Assembly: GCA_910577585.1 (NCBI GenBank)
Contig: CAJTNN010000017.1
Coordinates: forward strand, 1 to 61,200
DNA from: an uncultured Muribaculaceae bacterium
GTDB lineage: Bacteria; Bacteroidota; Bacteroidia; Bacteroidales; Muribaculaceae
Direction: 5' to 3'
DNA: 61,200 nucleotides
Part shown: piece after piece, positions 1 to 10,100 of the stretch
Layout: every line of letters starts with the position of its first letter
How positions within the stretch are numbered: position 1 is the first letter of the stretch
The notes under the pieces: generated by a model
Told to the model about the DNA's origin: nothing
The model's database searches: none
Seen by the model: only the letters and a program-made list of their open reading frames with translations
Made by a program: the position numbers and the translations under genes

Positions 1-1
1 G

Positions 2-400
2 GTTTTCCGTGATGAAGAAACCGGTGTGATATACACCTACCTGACAAACGATCTTGAATCATCAGCATTGGTGATTGCCAATCTCTACAAGAATCGCTGG
101 AGCGTGGAGTTGTTCTTCAAATGGGTCAAACAGCATCTCAAAATCAAGAAGTTCTGGGGTACATCAGAAAACGCTGTCCGCATTCAAATCTATTGTGCCA
201 TAATTACTTATTGCCTTGTGGCAATAATGCAGCACGATATGAAACTGGAACGCAGCGTATATGAAGTTCTTCAGATTCTTGGAATCTCGCTTACAGACAA
301 GACCCCACTTCGGGATCTCTTCGACAAAAAGAATATCAACGATGTCAATGTTCTCTATGGTTCAAGTGAACCGAATTTGTTTAATTATTTAACCGATTAG
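2..400 (+). CDS. IS4-family transposase, C-terminal part, cut by window edge
   Basis: The frame is already open at the first bases, so only the last 132 residues of a DDE transposase are seen. They carry the Y-(2)-R-(3)-E-(6)-K signature of IS4-family enzymes (Y, R, E and K within YKNRWSVELFFKWVK). The Glu, encoded at 107-109, is the third acidic residue of the DDE catalytic triad. The hydrophobic stretch and basic tail after it are usual for the family. The stop codon overlaps an inverted repeat at 399-427 that probably marks the right end of the element. Whether the element is intact cannot be judged because its left part lies outside the window. The gene is more AT-rich than most genes that follow, as expected for a mobile element. 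Confidence 0.85.
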   Translation, partial: VFRDEETGVIYTYLTNDLESSALVIANLYKNRWSVELFFKWVKQHLKIKKFWGTSENAVRIQIYCAIITYCLVAIMQHDMKLERSVYEVLQILGISLTDKTPLRDLFDKKNINDVNVLYGSSEPNLFNYLTD

Positions 401-427
401 TGTCCTCCAAAATTTTTAGTGGACACT
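399..427. repeat. Inverted repeat at the IS4 element end
   Basis: AGTGTCC at 399-405 and GGACACT at 421-427 form a perfect 7-bp inverted repeat around an A/T-rich 15-nt centre, starting in the transposase stop codon. It could be part of the IS right end, or a hairpin that ends transposase transcription. The other IS end is outside the window, so the terminal repeat cannot be matched. Confidence 0.5.
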
Positions 428-520
428 AATGTAATGATAATTTTTCATCATGAATGTCATTTTTATTTGGATGTTCTGTTTTTTATGATTAATTTAGCAT
501 CGTTTAGAACCTCGTTCAAT

Positions 521-537
521 GAAGTTGTTTAAACTTC
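521..537. repeat. Palindromic repeat, copy 1 (GAAGTTGTTTAAACTTC)
   Basis: Stem GAAGTT/AACTTC with a 5-nt centre, followed by AATTTTT, so it could act as a weak terminator in the + direction. Close relatives occur at 5749-5768 and 52116-52133, always beside secreted-protein genes. Confidence 0.5.
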
Positions 538-620
538 AATTTTTGAAAAGATTCCACAACGACCACAATTACCCCTTTTTCAACAACCAAATTCCATTTC
601 AACAACCAAAAATTCCACAT

Positions 621-2072
621 ATGACAAAAATTCTACTTCTTGGTGGCGCTCTCGCCACAGCACTCACTCTCACCGCTGCCGAACCGCAGAATGAAAGCTT
701 CTTCTTCGACGACCTCGGCGAAGTCAATGGCGTGGCCGACAACGGACGCTTCGCCGCCATCGGCGACCCCGAGAACAATCGCGCATATCTATGGGATTCA
801 GCCGAACCCGACCTCTTCCGCGAGATAACTCCTGACCCCGAAGACACTGAGAATCTCCCCTCGGCGCAACGCATCACCGGAGCGCTGGCCTACGATGTCA
901 CCGACGACGGCTCGATTGCCGTAGGCTCTCTCTACTACCGCGACGGCCACACAGTGCCCGCCATCTACACCGATGGCACATGGCGCCCTCTGCCGCTGCA
1001 CGCATCATCGATGAACACCAACGAGGCCATAGCCATCACCCCCGACGGCAAGACCATCGCCGGATACTCATTCATCTACGACCGCGCATCTGAGATCGGT
1101 GGCCGTTACTATCCCTGCCAGTGGACCCTCGACGACTCAGGCAACTACACACTCCATGCCTATACCGACATCGAGCTCCCCGACCACCAGGGATTCTTCC
1201 CCATGACACAGTCGCCCGACGGACGCGTCATCGCCGGCACACTCTACTGCGGAATGAGTTCGCAGATTCCGGTGCTGCTCGTGGATGGCGAGCTGAAGAT
1301 TTTTGATGAGCTCACCGAGGTGGCCGAGCCATGGATATATAAAGGGAAATACTACTGCGGCGTTGGCGACGACGGTAAACAGATCTGGAGCGAAGACCCC
1401 AATGATCCGCGCATCGAGCTCTTCACTACCTACTACATCGACGGCTGGCGCGACACCGGTGAGAGCCTGCTCACCGGCTTGCTCTGCAACTGCGATGCCA
1501 ACGGCAATTTCTACGGTCGCCGCACTCTGATAAGCAATGTCGACGAAGAGGGCAACGCCACCCTAACCTCAGTTGCCTGCATCTATAATCTTGAGGCTGA
1601 CGAATGGTATGACACCACCGACTACACCGGATTCAGCGCAGGCGTAGGACGCGACCTTATCTTCACCGAAAACTGCAAGGTAATCAAGGACGGTGTGGCC
1701 GATCCCATCAGCGACGCCTACGAGATTGTCGCACCCAGCCCGCTGGCCGGAGTGAGCAAGATCTCCATCGACGGCACAGTGCTCGGCGGAATGCGCTATG
1801 AGGTGAATCCCGCCTCGGGCGAATACCAATACTTCCCCTTCATGACCATCACTGAAGATGCCACCGTAGGCGTGAAACTGACCGTTGCCACTTCAGCAAA
1901 TCGCCCGGCATTCCTGTTGCGCGGCAACACCTTGACTGTCAGCGGCACAGAGAAGATGAGCGTCTATACTGCCGACGGCGCCCTCGTAGGTACCGGACTC
2001 ACTGTGCAGCTCCCCGCCGGCACATATGTGGCCAAGGCAGGGGCAGCTTCAGCCAAATTCATCGTGAAATGA
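621..2072 (+). CDS. Secreted DG-repeat (propeller-like) protein with T9SS-like tail
   Basis: The ATG at 621 is chosen because it begins a clear signal peptide (MTKILLLGGALATALTLTAA); a longer reading from 519 would add 34 unlikely residues. The 483-residue product has spaced D-G-x-x-I-[AV]-G motifs (DDGSIAVG, PDGKTIAG, PDGRVIAG, DGTVLGG), as seen in HAF-type or other beta-propeller repeats. The last 60 or so residues (SVYTADGALVG, then LPAGTYVAKAG and FIVK) resemble a type IX secretion sorting domain. The N-terminal part of the 1272-residue protein at 36884 has the same DG pattern. The stop overlaps the next start (ATGA at 2069-2072), so the two genes are translationally coupled. No enzymatic motif is seen; a surface or extracellular role is inferred. 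Confidence 0.8.
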   Translation: MTKILLLGGALATALTLTAAEPQNESFFFDDLGEVNGVADNGRFAAIGDPENNRAYLWDSAEPDLFREITPDPEDTENLPSAQRITGALAYDVTDDGSIAVGSLYYRDGHTVPAIYTDGTWRPLPLHASSMNTNEAIAITPDGKTIAGYSFIYDRASEIGGRYYPCQWTLDDSGNYTLHAYTDIELPDHQGFFPMTQSPDGRVIAGTLYCGMSSQIPVLLVDGELKIFDELTEVAEPWIYKGKYYCGVGDDGKQIWSEDPNDPRIELFTTYYIDGWRDTGESLLTGLLCNCDANGNFYGRRTLISNVDEEGNATLTSVACIYNLEADEWYDTTDYTGFSAGVGRDLIFTENCKVIKDGVADPISDAYEIVAPSPLAGVSKISIDGTVLGGMRYEVNPASGEYQYFPFMTITEDATVGVKLTVATSANRPAFLLRGNTLTVSGTEKMSVYTADGALVGTGLTVQLPAGTYVAKAGAASAKFIVK

Positions 2073-3955
2073 GCCATCCACGCCTCACCGCCATTCTGGC
2101 GGCAGCAATCATAGGGTCAACCTCCGCCATAACGGCGGAGGGGGCCTACACCCTCGACCTCTCCGGGGGCACGCTCCCTGCCGGAGTGAGTGCTGCCAAT
2201 GCCACAGGTCAGCTGCCCCAGGCCAGCGGCTACAAACGCGGTTACACGACCGACGGATGGTGCGTAGACCGCTATGCCGACCGCGGATATGTGGCCCTCT
2301 CCCCCACCTTCACAGCCTCGCCCACCCCATGCAGCAATATCCTTCGGCTCCCGGCGATAGATATAGCCGAAGGTGAATTCCTCAGCTGGCAGGCTCTCTC
2401 GGCCGACCCTTACCGACCGGAAAGCTATCGCGTCGAAGCCAGCATAGACCAGACCGACAGCATCATCACTCTTGCTGAAATCGAGTCGGAGGCTGACCAG
2501 TGGACCCCGCATATGGTCGACCTCTCGCAATGGAGAGGCCACCAGCTGCATATATCATTCATCTGCACCAGCACCAACCGCTATCTGCTCGCCTTGACAG
2601 AGGTCCGCACCGGCGTGCCGCAAGGTCTGAGCTTCCATGTAGCCGACCTCAGCCAAGTCTTCAGCGGCTCCGAGGCTGCCGAGGCGGGAGCCACCGACTA
2701 CCCGCTGCGCATGCTCAACACCGGAGCCCCACTGAGCGCCGGCCGCATCACCCTCTCCACCCCCGAAGGGGAATACTCGGCCATCGGCATCGAAGAGCAA
2801 TGGGCTTCGGGCGAATGGCGCTCAATTACCCTCCCCGCCCCCGCGAGCCTCAACACCGCCACCCCCTGCACCATAGCATACGAAGATGGCGACACACGGC
2901 TGCCTCTCACTGCCAAGACCCTGTGGTGCTCGCACTTCAAGCGTCATGCCGTGGTGGATGAGGCCACCGGGATGTGGTGTGTGAACTGCCCCGAGGGGAA
3001 TCTGGAGCTCGAAGCACTGCAGCACACCTATGGTGACGACATCTCAATAATCTCGACCCACGTCAGAGATCCGCTGGCCAACGATGACTACTACAATGCC
3101 CTCGGTTTCCGCTCAATCCCCCGCATGAAGCTCAACCGCATCGAGGCCTCCGCCTCAGCTGATGCCTCGGGATTCAGCGACTACCTCTTCACTCCGGTGA
3201 TTGCCGAGGTGCAGCTCATGCCGGCCACACTCTCAGCCGATGGCCGTAAAGCCTCGATTGAGGCGCATGTGCGCACGGCAGAGCCACTCGACAACAGCAC
3301 CGACCGCTATCGCATCGGCTACGTGCTCACAGCCTCGTTCAACGGCGGCGCCAATGCCGACGGATGGTATCAGAAGAACAACTGCACCCAGCCCTCAGAT
3401 GCGCGCTACTATTATCTACCCTCCACCATTCTTGGTGAGCTGGCCCGGTTTGACCATACATCGCTCACCTTCGATGGCGCCTTCGACGGCTTGGCCGCAA
3501 GCCTCCCCGCCACTCTGCAGCCCGGCGAGGAATACACCGCACGATGGGAGGTCACTGCGCCTGAACTGCTTCAGGATATTGCCGAAGGACGCATCGTAGC
3601 CTATATCCTCGACACCGACTCGGGCGAGATTCTCAACGGTGCCGAGATATCACTCTCACCCGATGCTCCCTCAGGAGTGGTCGACATCGAGAGCGACCGA
3701 GCCCACGGCTGCCACACCATCTGCCGCCTCACCGCCCCTGACCGGCTTCTGCTTCTCAATCCCGACTCCGAGGGTCACCCGACCACTTACTGCATCGATG
3801 CCTTCGACCTCCAGGGAGGCCACGAGCTGAGTCTGGACGGCACTCTGGCCTCAAGCTGCGAAGTGCGCCTCCCCCTCAGCCGCGGCATCCATATATTGCG
3901 CGTCAGCATCGGCGGAACGCTGCCACAAACGACTTCAATGAAAATCAACATCTAA
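2069..3955 (+). CDS. Secreted jelly-roll + Omp28/thioredoxin-like protein
   Basis: 628 residues, starting in the ATGA overlap with the preceding gene. A signal peptide is followed at about residues 30-185 by a jelly-roll (choice-of-anchor J-like) domain: lines such as 'LRLPAIDIAEGEFLSWQA' and 'VDLSQWRGHQLHISF' follow that family's pattern. After an Ig-like spacer comes an Omp28-type thioredoxin-like domain with a C-x-x-C at Cys304/Cys307 (WCVNCPEGN), then a beta-rich part and a sorting-like tail (FDLQGGHEL, LPLSRGIHILRV). The same jelly-roll and Omp28 modules recur inside the 1272-residue protein at 36884. Omp28-like proteins are known outer-surface proteins of Bacteroidota; whether the CxxC is redox active here is unknown. 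Confidence 0.75.
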   Translation: MSHPRLTAILAAAIIGSTSAITAEGAYTLDLSGGTLPAGVSAANATGQLPQASGYKRGYTTDGWCVDRYADRGYVALSPTFTASPTPCSNILRLPAIDIAEGEFLSWQALSADPYRPESYRVEASIDQTDSIITLAEIESEADQWTPHMVDLSQWRGHQLHISFICTSTNRYLLALTEVRTGVPQGLSFHVADLSQVFSGSEAAEAGATDYPLRMLNTGAPLSAGRITLSTPEGEYSAIGIEEQWASGEWRSITLPAPASLNTATPCTIAYEDGDTRLPLTAKTLWCSHFKRHAVVDEATGMWCVNCPEGNLELEALQHTYGDDISIISTHVRDPLANDDYYNALGFRSIPRMKLNRIEASASADASGFSDYLFTPVIAEVQLMPATLSADGRKASIEAHVRTAEPLDNSTDRYRIGYVLTASFNGGANADGWYQKNNCTQPSDARYYYLPSTILGELARFDHTSLTFDGAFDGLAASLPATLQPGEEYTARWEVTAPELLQDIAEGRIVAYILDTDSGEILNGAEISLSPDAPSGVVDIESDRAHGCHTICRLTAPDRLLLLNPDSEGHPTTYCIDAFDLQGGHELSLDGTLASSCEVRLPLSRGIHILRVSIGGTLPQTTSMKINI

Positions 3956-3969
3956 TCCACTTTTACATT

Positions 3970-5553
3970 ATGAAGAAACTTTTTACCACCCTGTTGCTCA
4001 GCGCCGGCATACTCACTGCCAATGCCGCCATTGACTTCAGCAACTATACCTCCGATCCCGCCCAGGGCATCGTGGATGAAATCTCAAAAATCACCGTCAA
4101 CTTCCCCGACATCTACGAGATTGAATTCCTGTCGAGCGAGGGGATATACCTCATCGACCCGGAATTTGAGGAGGTGGCCGGAAGCGTGAAGATGGGCTTC
4201 GAACTCAATCAGTTTTTCTATGTGCCCGCAGAGCCTGTGACCGCCCCGGGCACCTACACACTCTGCATCGGCGCCGAGACCCTGACCGGATACAACGAAG
4301 ACTACTCTGACTATGCCGACAATCCTGCCGAGATATATCTGCAATTCACCATCGAAGGTGAAGCCGACCCCTTCGCCGGATTCAGCGCAGTCCCCGCCAC
4401 AGGCACCTCGATGACCGAGCTCCCGGAGGCGACACTGACGTTTGACTCATTCGCGGAAGTGACTCTGGCCGACGCCTCGCTCGTAGCCGTAAGCCTCAAT
4501 CAGCAGCAGCTCGAAGCCATCAACTACTCACTTTCAGCCACAGGCAATACCGTCACAGTCAACTTCTCGCCGGCTCTCAAGTCGCAGGGTGAGGATATGG
4601 CTGTCGACATCACCTTCGCCCCCGGCGCACTCAAAGGCGACGCACAGGCCAATACCCAGCCCATAGAGGTGAAATATCTGCTCGCAGCCTCAGTCAGCTA
4701 CGACATCGCCCTCGCGCTCAGCACCCCCACCAAGCCCAACGCCGATGGCGAAATCAGCGCCGAGAAGCAGCTCACATCCTTCTTCTTCGTGGCCGATGAG
4801 GCCGGATTGGTGGCAGCTTCAGGAAGTGCCGACAATGTGACAGTGCGCGAAATCAACGGCACATTCGAAGTGAGCGGCCATCTCAGAAAGGCCTTCGGAC
4901 TTGATGCCACCAAGACCTACTTCTCTGTAGAGTTCAGCAGCGAGCCCAGATACAACGGCGAGTATGAGGTAGTCATCAGCGAGGGTGCCATCGGCAACGA
5001 AGCATGGTCAGTCAATCCCGCCACAGGCCGCAGCAACCCGCAGCTCACCATGACTTTCACGCTCGTGGATGGCGTTGACCGCGTCACCTACAACCTCGAG
5101 CCCGCCTCAATCTCGCCCGAAGAGAGCAGCGTGGCCGACGCCGCCGTTCTGAGCCTCTTCACCATCCGCTTTGATGAGGATGTAGAGCTGGCCGCCGAGG
5201 CACATGCCACACTTGCCGCCACCGACAACGACTATGCCGCCACATCCGACATCGTAGCCGTTTCGGCTCGCGAGTTCACCGTAAGCTTCGACCCGGCTCC
5301 CACCGCCGACGGCTCCTACATTCTCAACATTCCCAAGGGCACCTTCAAGAACGCAGCAGGCAACCTCAACGCCGAGCTCACCCGCGCCTACCAGGTTGAC
5401 GCCACCAGTGGCGTATCTCTGCTCCCCACCGGCTCAGAGGATGCTCCCGCCGCGATCTTCACCCTTCAGGGCACACGCATGCCGACCACATCGCCCGCCA
5501 CTCTCCCCGCCGGCCTCTACATCATCAACGGCCGCAAAGTAGCGGTAAGATAA
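3970..5553 (+). CDS. Secreted Ig-like (Big_5/SbsA-like) repeat protein with T9SS-like tail
   Basis: 527 residues, 14 nt after the preceding stop and so probably the third gene of one transcript. The signal peptide (MKKLFTTLLLSAGILTANA) is followed by three or more Ig-like beta-sandwich repeats with the 'P..GS....L..ITI.F...V' opening and 'Y.L.IP.G.' ending seen in SbsA-like Ig domains; the last repeat is at about residues 375-465. The C-terminus (IFTLQGTRMPT, then LPAGLYIINGRKVAVR) is a clear sorting-like tail. No catalytic motif is visible, so a structural or adhesive role is likely. Similar Ig modules are found at 36884, 40916 and 43977. Confidence 0.8.
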   Translation: MKKLFTTLLLSAGILTANAAIDFSNYTSDPAQGIVDEISKITVNFPDIYEIEFLSSEGIYLIDPEFEEVAGSVKMGFELNQFFYVPAEPVTAPGTYTLCIGAETLTGYNEDYSDYADNPAEIYLQFTIEGEADPFAGFSAVPATGTSMTELPEATLTFDSFAEVTLADASLVAVSLNQQQLEAINYSLSATGNTVTVNFSPALKSQGEDMAVDITFAPGALKGDAQANTQPIEVKYLLAASVSYDIALALSTPTKPNADGEISAEKQLTSFFFVADEAGLVAASGSADNVTVREINGTFEVSGHLRKAFGLDATKTYFSVEFSSEPRYNGEYEVVISEGAIGNEAWSVNPATGRSNPQLTMTFTLVDGVDRVTYNLEPASISPEESSVADAAVLSLFTIRFDEDVELAAEAHATLAATDNDYAATSDIVAVSAREFTVSFDPAPTADGSYILNIPKGTFKNAAGNLNAELTRAYQVDATSGVSLLPTGSEDAPAAIFTLQGTRMPTTSPATLPAGLYIINGRKVAVR

Positions 5554-5559
5554 GACCCT

Positions 5560-5610
5560 AAAACCCCTAAAGACCTTAAGGACCCTAAGGACCCTAAGGA
5601 CCCTAAAGAG
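5560..5610. repeat. Short tandem repeat, 9-bp unit AAGGACCCT
   Basis: Directly after the stop codon, a run of imperfect 9-bp units (CCTTAAGGA, CCCTAAGGA, CCCTAAGGA, CCCTAAAGA) precedes the terminator. Three internal units are identical, which points to slippage. Confidence 0.85.
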
Positions 5611-5620
5611 AATAAATAGA

Positions 5621-5657
5621 GCGGCAAGCCCGGGAATACTCCTGAGCTTGCCGCTTT
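5621..5657 (+). terminator. Hairpin terminator after the three-gene secreted cluster
   Basis: GCGGCAAGC at 5621-5629 pairs with GCTTGCCGC at 5646-5654, a 9-bp stem followed by TTTC. It probably ends the 621-5553 transcript. Confidence 0.75.
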
Positions 5658-5737
5658 CAGATAAATGGATCAGCTAATAAAAATGAGTGTGACCCCGGCG
5701 GGGAAGAAACCACTATGCGTACCCCGCCCCGTGCCGC

Positions 5738-5782
5738 CCGGAAGTAAAGAAGTTGTTTAAACAACTTCAAAGCAGCTTCCGG
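5738..5782. repeat. Nested palindrome containing perfect 20-bp GAAGTTGTTTAAACAACTTC
   Basis: The centre (5749-5768) is a perfect 20-bp palindrome. It lies inside an outer stem, CCGGAAG at 5738-5744 with CTTCCGG at 5776-5782. It sits just after the stop of the minus-strand efflux operon and may end that transcript. The centre belongs to the same family as 521-537 and 52116-52133. Confidence 0.65.
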
Positions 5783-5803
5783 ACGACATCGAGAAATACT
5801 AAC

Positions 5804-7195
5804 CTACTGCATCTCGGCTCCGCCACCAAGAGCCCTGTAGAGTGTGACTACCGCCTGAAGCTGGCTCACACGGTCGGCAATCAGATTGATCCTTGAATTC
5901 AGGAGTTCCTGCCGAGCAGAGAGCAGTTCAAGATAGGTGGCATTATTTGTACGGAAAAGAATCTCATTTGAGCGGACCGTGCGCTGAAGATCATCGCACT
6001 GTCCGGAATGGAAATCATAATTCTGGCCATACGACTCGATGGCAAACAGGGCATCATTGACCTCCTGTCCGGCATCAAGCAGCGCCTGGCGGTAGTTGAG
6101 CAGCGCAATCTGCTCCTCATCCTTGGCCACACGCAGATTCGAAATCAGTTTGCCGCGCTGGAAGAAGGGTTGCGTCAGTTGCGCCAATGCCGAGAGGAGC
6201 CATCCACCCGGATTGCTGACCCCCTGGCCCAGAGCGTTGGTCCAGCCTGCCGAGCCACCCAACGTCAGCGACGGATAGAAAGCGGCCCGCGCCTGATTTG
6301 TAGAGTAGAACGACGCAGCCAGAGTCATCTCGGCCGCCACCACATCAGGTCGGCGCGACAACAGATTGAGCGGTAATCCGGCCGATATCCCCTCAGGCAT
6401 GGTCTGCGCATCGAGCGAACCGCGCCCAATGGGGCGCCATGTGGTGCCGAGCAGGGTGCACATCGAGTTCTCCGTCTCACGCTGCTGGCGCAGAAGAGTG
6501 TTGTGAGAGGCGAGGAGACCGTTGAGATTGGCACGCGCCTGGGTGAGTGCATTCTCATGGATATCGCCCACCTTCAGCAGGAGCTCCATAGTGCGCACCT
6601 GCTCACGCCACACATCGATTGTGCTTGAGCTCACCTCCACCTGGCTGTCGAGCATCAGCAGAGTGTAATAGCAATTGGCAATCGAGGCAATCAGCTCCGA
6701 CCTCACACCCTCGGCATAGGCCGACTGGGCCAGGAGCTGCATCTGCTTCTCGCGCTTGGCATTGCGCAACTTCCCGAAGAGATCGATTTCCCAGCTGAGA
6801 TTGACCGGTATCTCATAGGTCTTCACTGCCTTGTGGCCATCGACACTCGTGATTGAGCCATTGGGCGAGAGAGTCAGTTCGGGCAGATAAGCCAGTTTGG
6901 CAGCCTTGAGTCCGGCCGCCGCCTCATCGATGCGCAGCATCGCCACCTGCAGATCGGTGTTGGATCCGAGCCCCTCCTCAATGAGGGCCTGCAGCAGGGG
7001 GTCGGCGAAGAGTTGTCGCCACGGCATCGTGCCAAGCGGCTTGAGCGAGTCGGGCGCAGCCATCGCCTCAGCCGCTGGGGTGGCATAGAGCGAATCGACC
7101 GGTAATCCCTCCGGCCGGCTGTAACTCTTGTAGAGGTTACAGCCGGTGAGGCCGAAGGAAAGGATCGCGAATATAGTTATCGATAGAATTTTCAT
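5804..7195 (-). CDS. Outer-membrane efflux lipoprotein (TolC/OprM/NodT family)
   Basis: Outer-membrane channel of a tripartite RND pump. The start is placed at 7195, where MKILSITIFAILSFGLTGC gives a lipoprotein signal with lipobox Cys; an upstream in-frame start (7225) would overlap the RND gene. The 463-residue length is normal. Typical family segments are visible: 'LPLNLLSRRPDVVAAE' (the L..RPD motif), 'FYPSLTLGGSAGW' and the C-terminal 'LYRALGGG'. Two homologous halves with long helices are expected to form the trimeric tunnel. It is the third gene of the minus-strand operon, 4 nt after the pump gene, and so is co-transcribed with its partners. The substrate cannot be inferred. Confidence 0.93.
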   Translation of the reverse strand: MKILSITIFAILSFGLTGCNLYKSYSRPEGLPVDSLYATPAAEAMAAPDSLKPLGTMPWRQLFADPLLQALIEEGLGSNTDLQVAMLRIDEAAAGLKAAKLAYLPELTLSPNGSITSVDGHKAVKTYEIPVNLSWEIDLFGKLRNAKREKQMQLLAQSAYAEGVRSELIASIANCYYTLLMLDSQVEVSSSTIDVWREQVRTMELLLKVGDIHENALTQARANLNGLLASHNTLLRQQRETENSMCTLLGTTWRPIGRGSLDAQTMPEGISAGLPLNLLSRRPDVVAAEMTLAASFYSTNQARAAFYPSLTLGGSAGWTNALGQGVSNPGGWLLSALAQLTQPFFQRGKLISNLRVAKDEEQIALLNYRQALLDAGQEVNDALFAIESYGQNYDFHSGQCDDLQRTVRSNEILFRTNNATYLELLSARQELLNSRINLIADRVSQLQAVVTLYRALGGGAEMQ

Positions 7196-7199
7196 GATT

Positions 7200-10100
7200 T
7201 CATTGAATATTTTTATCCTCCTCACGCTGACGGCGGCGGCGTCCCATCACTTTCTCCTCAATCCATTGGAAGGTGATGAAGAAGGCCGGGGTCACGAAAA
7301 GCAGGCCCACGGTGCCGATAATCATGCCGCCCACTACACCCACACCGAGCGAGGTATTGCCGTTGGCTCCTACGCCCGTGGCGAACATCAGCGGCAGCAG
7401 ACCGAAGATCATAGTCAGCGCCGTCATCAGAATCGGGCGCAGACGCACCGAAGCCGCCGACATGGCCGCCTGCGTAAGCGACATCCCCGCCTTGCGGCGC
7501 TCGGTGCCATACTCGGTGAGCAGAATCGCCGTCTTGGCCAGAAGGCCGATAAGCATGATGAGACCGGTCTGCAGATAGATATTGTTCTCTATGCCCCAGA
7601 GGCGTGCGAAGAGGAAGCTGCCCATCAGGCCGAAGGGCACCGACAGAATCACCGCCAGCGGCACAAACAGACTCTCGTAGAGCGCACACAGAATCAGATA
7701 GATGAAGAGTACGCATATGGCGTAGATAATCACCGTGGTATGGCTGCCTGAGGTCTGCACCTCCTCGCGCGTCATGCCCGAGAATTCATAGCCGAAACCT
7801 GTGGGGAGCGTTGTGGCCGCCACCTCATTGATGGCATTGATCACATCGCCCGAGCTATAACCCTGCGCCGGCATACCCTGCACATTGATGGCCGAGAACA
7901 TGTTGAATCGCATCAGCGACTCGGCGCCATACGTCTTGGTCAACTTCACAAACTGGCTCACCGGCGCCATGCCACCCTTGGTGCGCACATATATATTGTC
8001 GAGGGCCTCCATGCCATCGCGATAGTTGTAGGGAGCCTGCACTATCACACGATAAATCTTGGTGAAGCGGTTGAAGTTGGAGGCATATATACTGCCGAAA
8101 TAACCCGAGAGCACATTCAGCACCTCGCTCGTGGTGGTGCCGGCGCGCTGACACTGGGCCTCGTCGACATCAATCGTGTACTGCGGGAAGTTGGCGCTGA
8201 ATGAGGTCTGCGCCATCTCGATCTCAGGGCGCTTGTTGAGCGCCTCGAGGAATCCGGTGGTGACATTGCTCAGTTCTCCGTAGCCCTTGCCTGAGCGGTC
8301 CTGCACATAGACATCGAAACTGTTGCCCGAGCCATAGCCCTGTATCATCGGCGGCGCGAATATGAAGAGACGCGCATTCTTGATATGGGCCGTGCGGCGA
8401 TAGATTTCGCTGCGTATGGCATCTACATTGTCATCCTTGCCGGTGCGCTCATCCCAGGGCTTGAGCTTGATGATAAACATGCCGTGCGATGAACCATTGC
8501 CCGAGGCCATGCCGAATCCGGCCACCATGTTGAAATTATCGATCTGCGGCATCTGCTTGAGTTCAGCCTGAATCTCCTGCATGATTGATTCGGTCTCTGC
8601 CAGAGTGCTGCCGGCAGGCGAGTCGAAGCTCATGAAGATAGTGCCCGTGTCCTCGTTGGGCACAAGTCCGGTCTTGGCAGTCCCCATGAGCCACAGCAGC
8701 AGCGCGCAGGCCACACCCAGCACCGACCATCCGAGCCATTTATGCTTGATAAAGAAGAAGACACCGCGCACATACTTGCGCACAATCTTATGGAAGCCGG
8801 CATCGAAGGCCAGGCGGAAGCGTGTCGAGAACTCAAGTTTCTCGCCCGGCCTGACCTCCTGGTTGGGGCGCAGCAGCAGGGCACAGAGCGCCGGCGAGAG
8901 CGTGAGCGCGTTGATTGCCGATATACCCACAGCCACAGCCATCGTGATACCGAACTGGGTGTAGAACACACCCGACGTGCCACCCATGAACGACACAGGC
9001 ACGAACACCGCCATAAACACCAGCGTAGAGGTCACCAGAGCCGATGACACGCCGCTCATGGCATCCACGGCCGCCTTATAGGTAGATTTATATCCCTCGT
9101 CAAACTTCGTCTGCACCGCCTCGACCACGATTATGGCATCATCCACAATCGTGCCTATGGCAAGCACCAGGGCGAAGAGAGTCAGAAGGTTGATGCTGAA
9201 TCCGGCTATATAGAGCACCGCAAATGTGCCGATAAGCGACACGAAGATACTGATTGTGGGGATAAGCGTCGACCGCGGATTCTGAAGGAAGAAATACACC
9301 ACCAGCACCACCAGCACGATAGCCTCGAGCAGCGTCTCGATCACCTTGTCGATTGAGGCATCGAGGAAGGTCTTGGTGCTCATGAGCTGCACAAGCTCTA
9401 CGTCATCGGGCAGCGATTTCTTCACCTGCTCCAGATAGTCCTCGATGTTGATGATAATCTCATTGGCGTTAGAGCCCGATATCTGGTTGATCATGCAGGT
9501 TGCACCCGGCAGACCGTTGACGAATCCCTTATAGGAATAACTCTGCGCGCCGAGCTCCACATCAGCCACATCCTTGAGGCGGAGCACACGCCCGTCGTCG
9601 AATGCCTTGATGATAATCTCCTCAAACTCACTCTCCTCCTCCAGACGACCGCGATATTTGAGTGTGTACTGGAATACATTCTCCGAATCCTCGCCTATCG
9701 CACCCGTCGAAGCCTCGATATTCTGGCTCGAGAGGGCAGCCGTGACATCATCGGGCACCAGGCCGTACTGCGCCATCACATCCGGCTTGAGCCAGATGCG
9801 CATGGCATACGCTCCACCCATCACATTCACCTCACCCACGCCGGTGATGCGCTGTATGCCCGGCTTGATATTGATGTTCATGTAGTTGGTGAGGAAGGTC
9901 TCGTCGTAGGTGCTGTTGGGGCTGAAAAGTCCAAACACCATCAGCGTACTGTTCTGACGCTTGCGGGTGGTGACACCCACCTTGGTCACCTCGGCCGGAA
10001 GCAGGGCTGTGGCCGTCGAGACACTGTTCTGCACGTTGACCGCAGCCATGTCGCCGTCAGACCCCTGCTTGAAGTAGATGGTCACCTCGCCGCTGCCGGT

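Noticed and set aside
7146..7751. 201-codon plus-strand open frame across the end of the RND pump gene
   Set aside because: Antisense to a well-conserved transporter, with biased His/Arg/Gln composition typical of a shadow frame.
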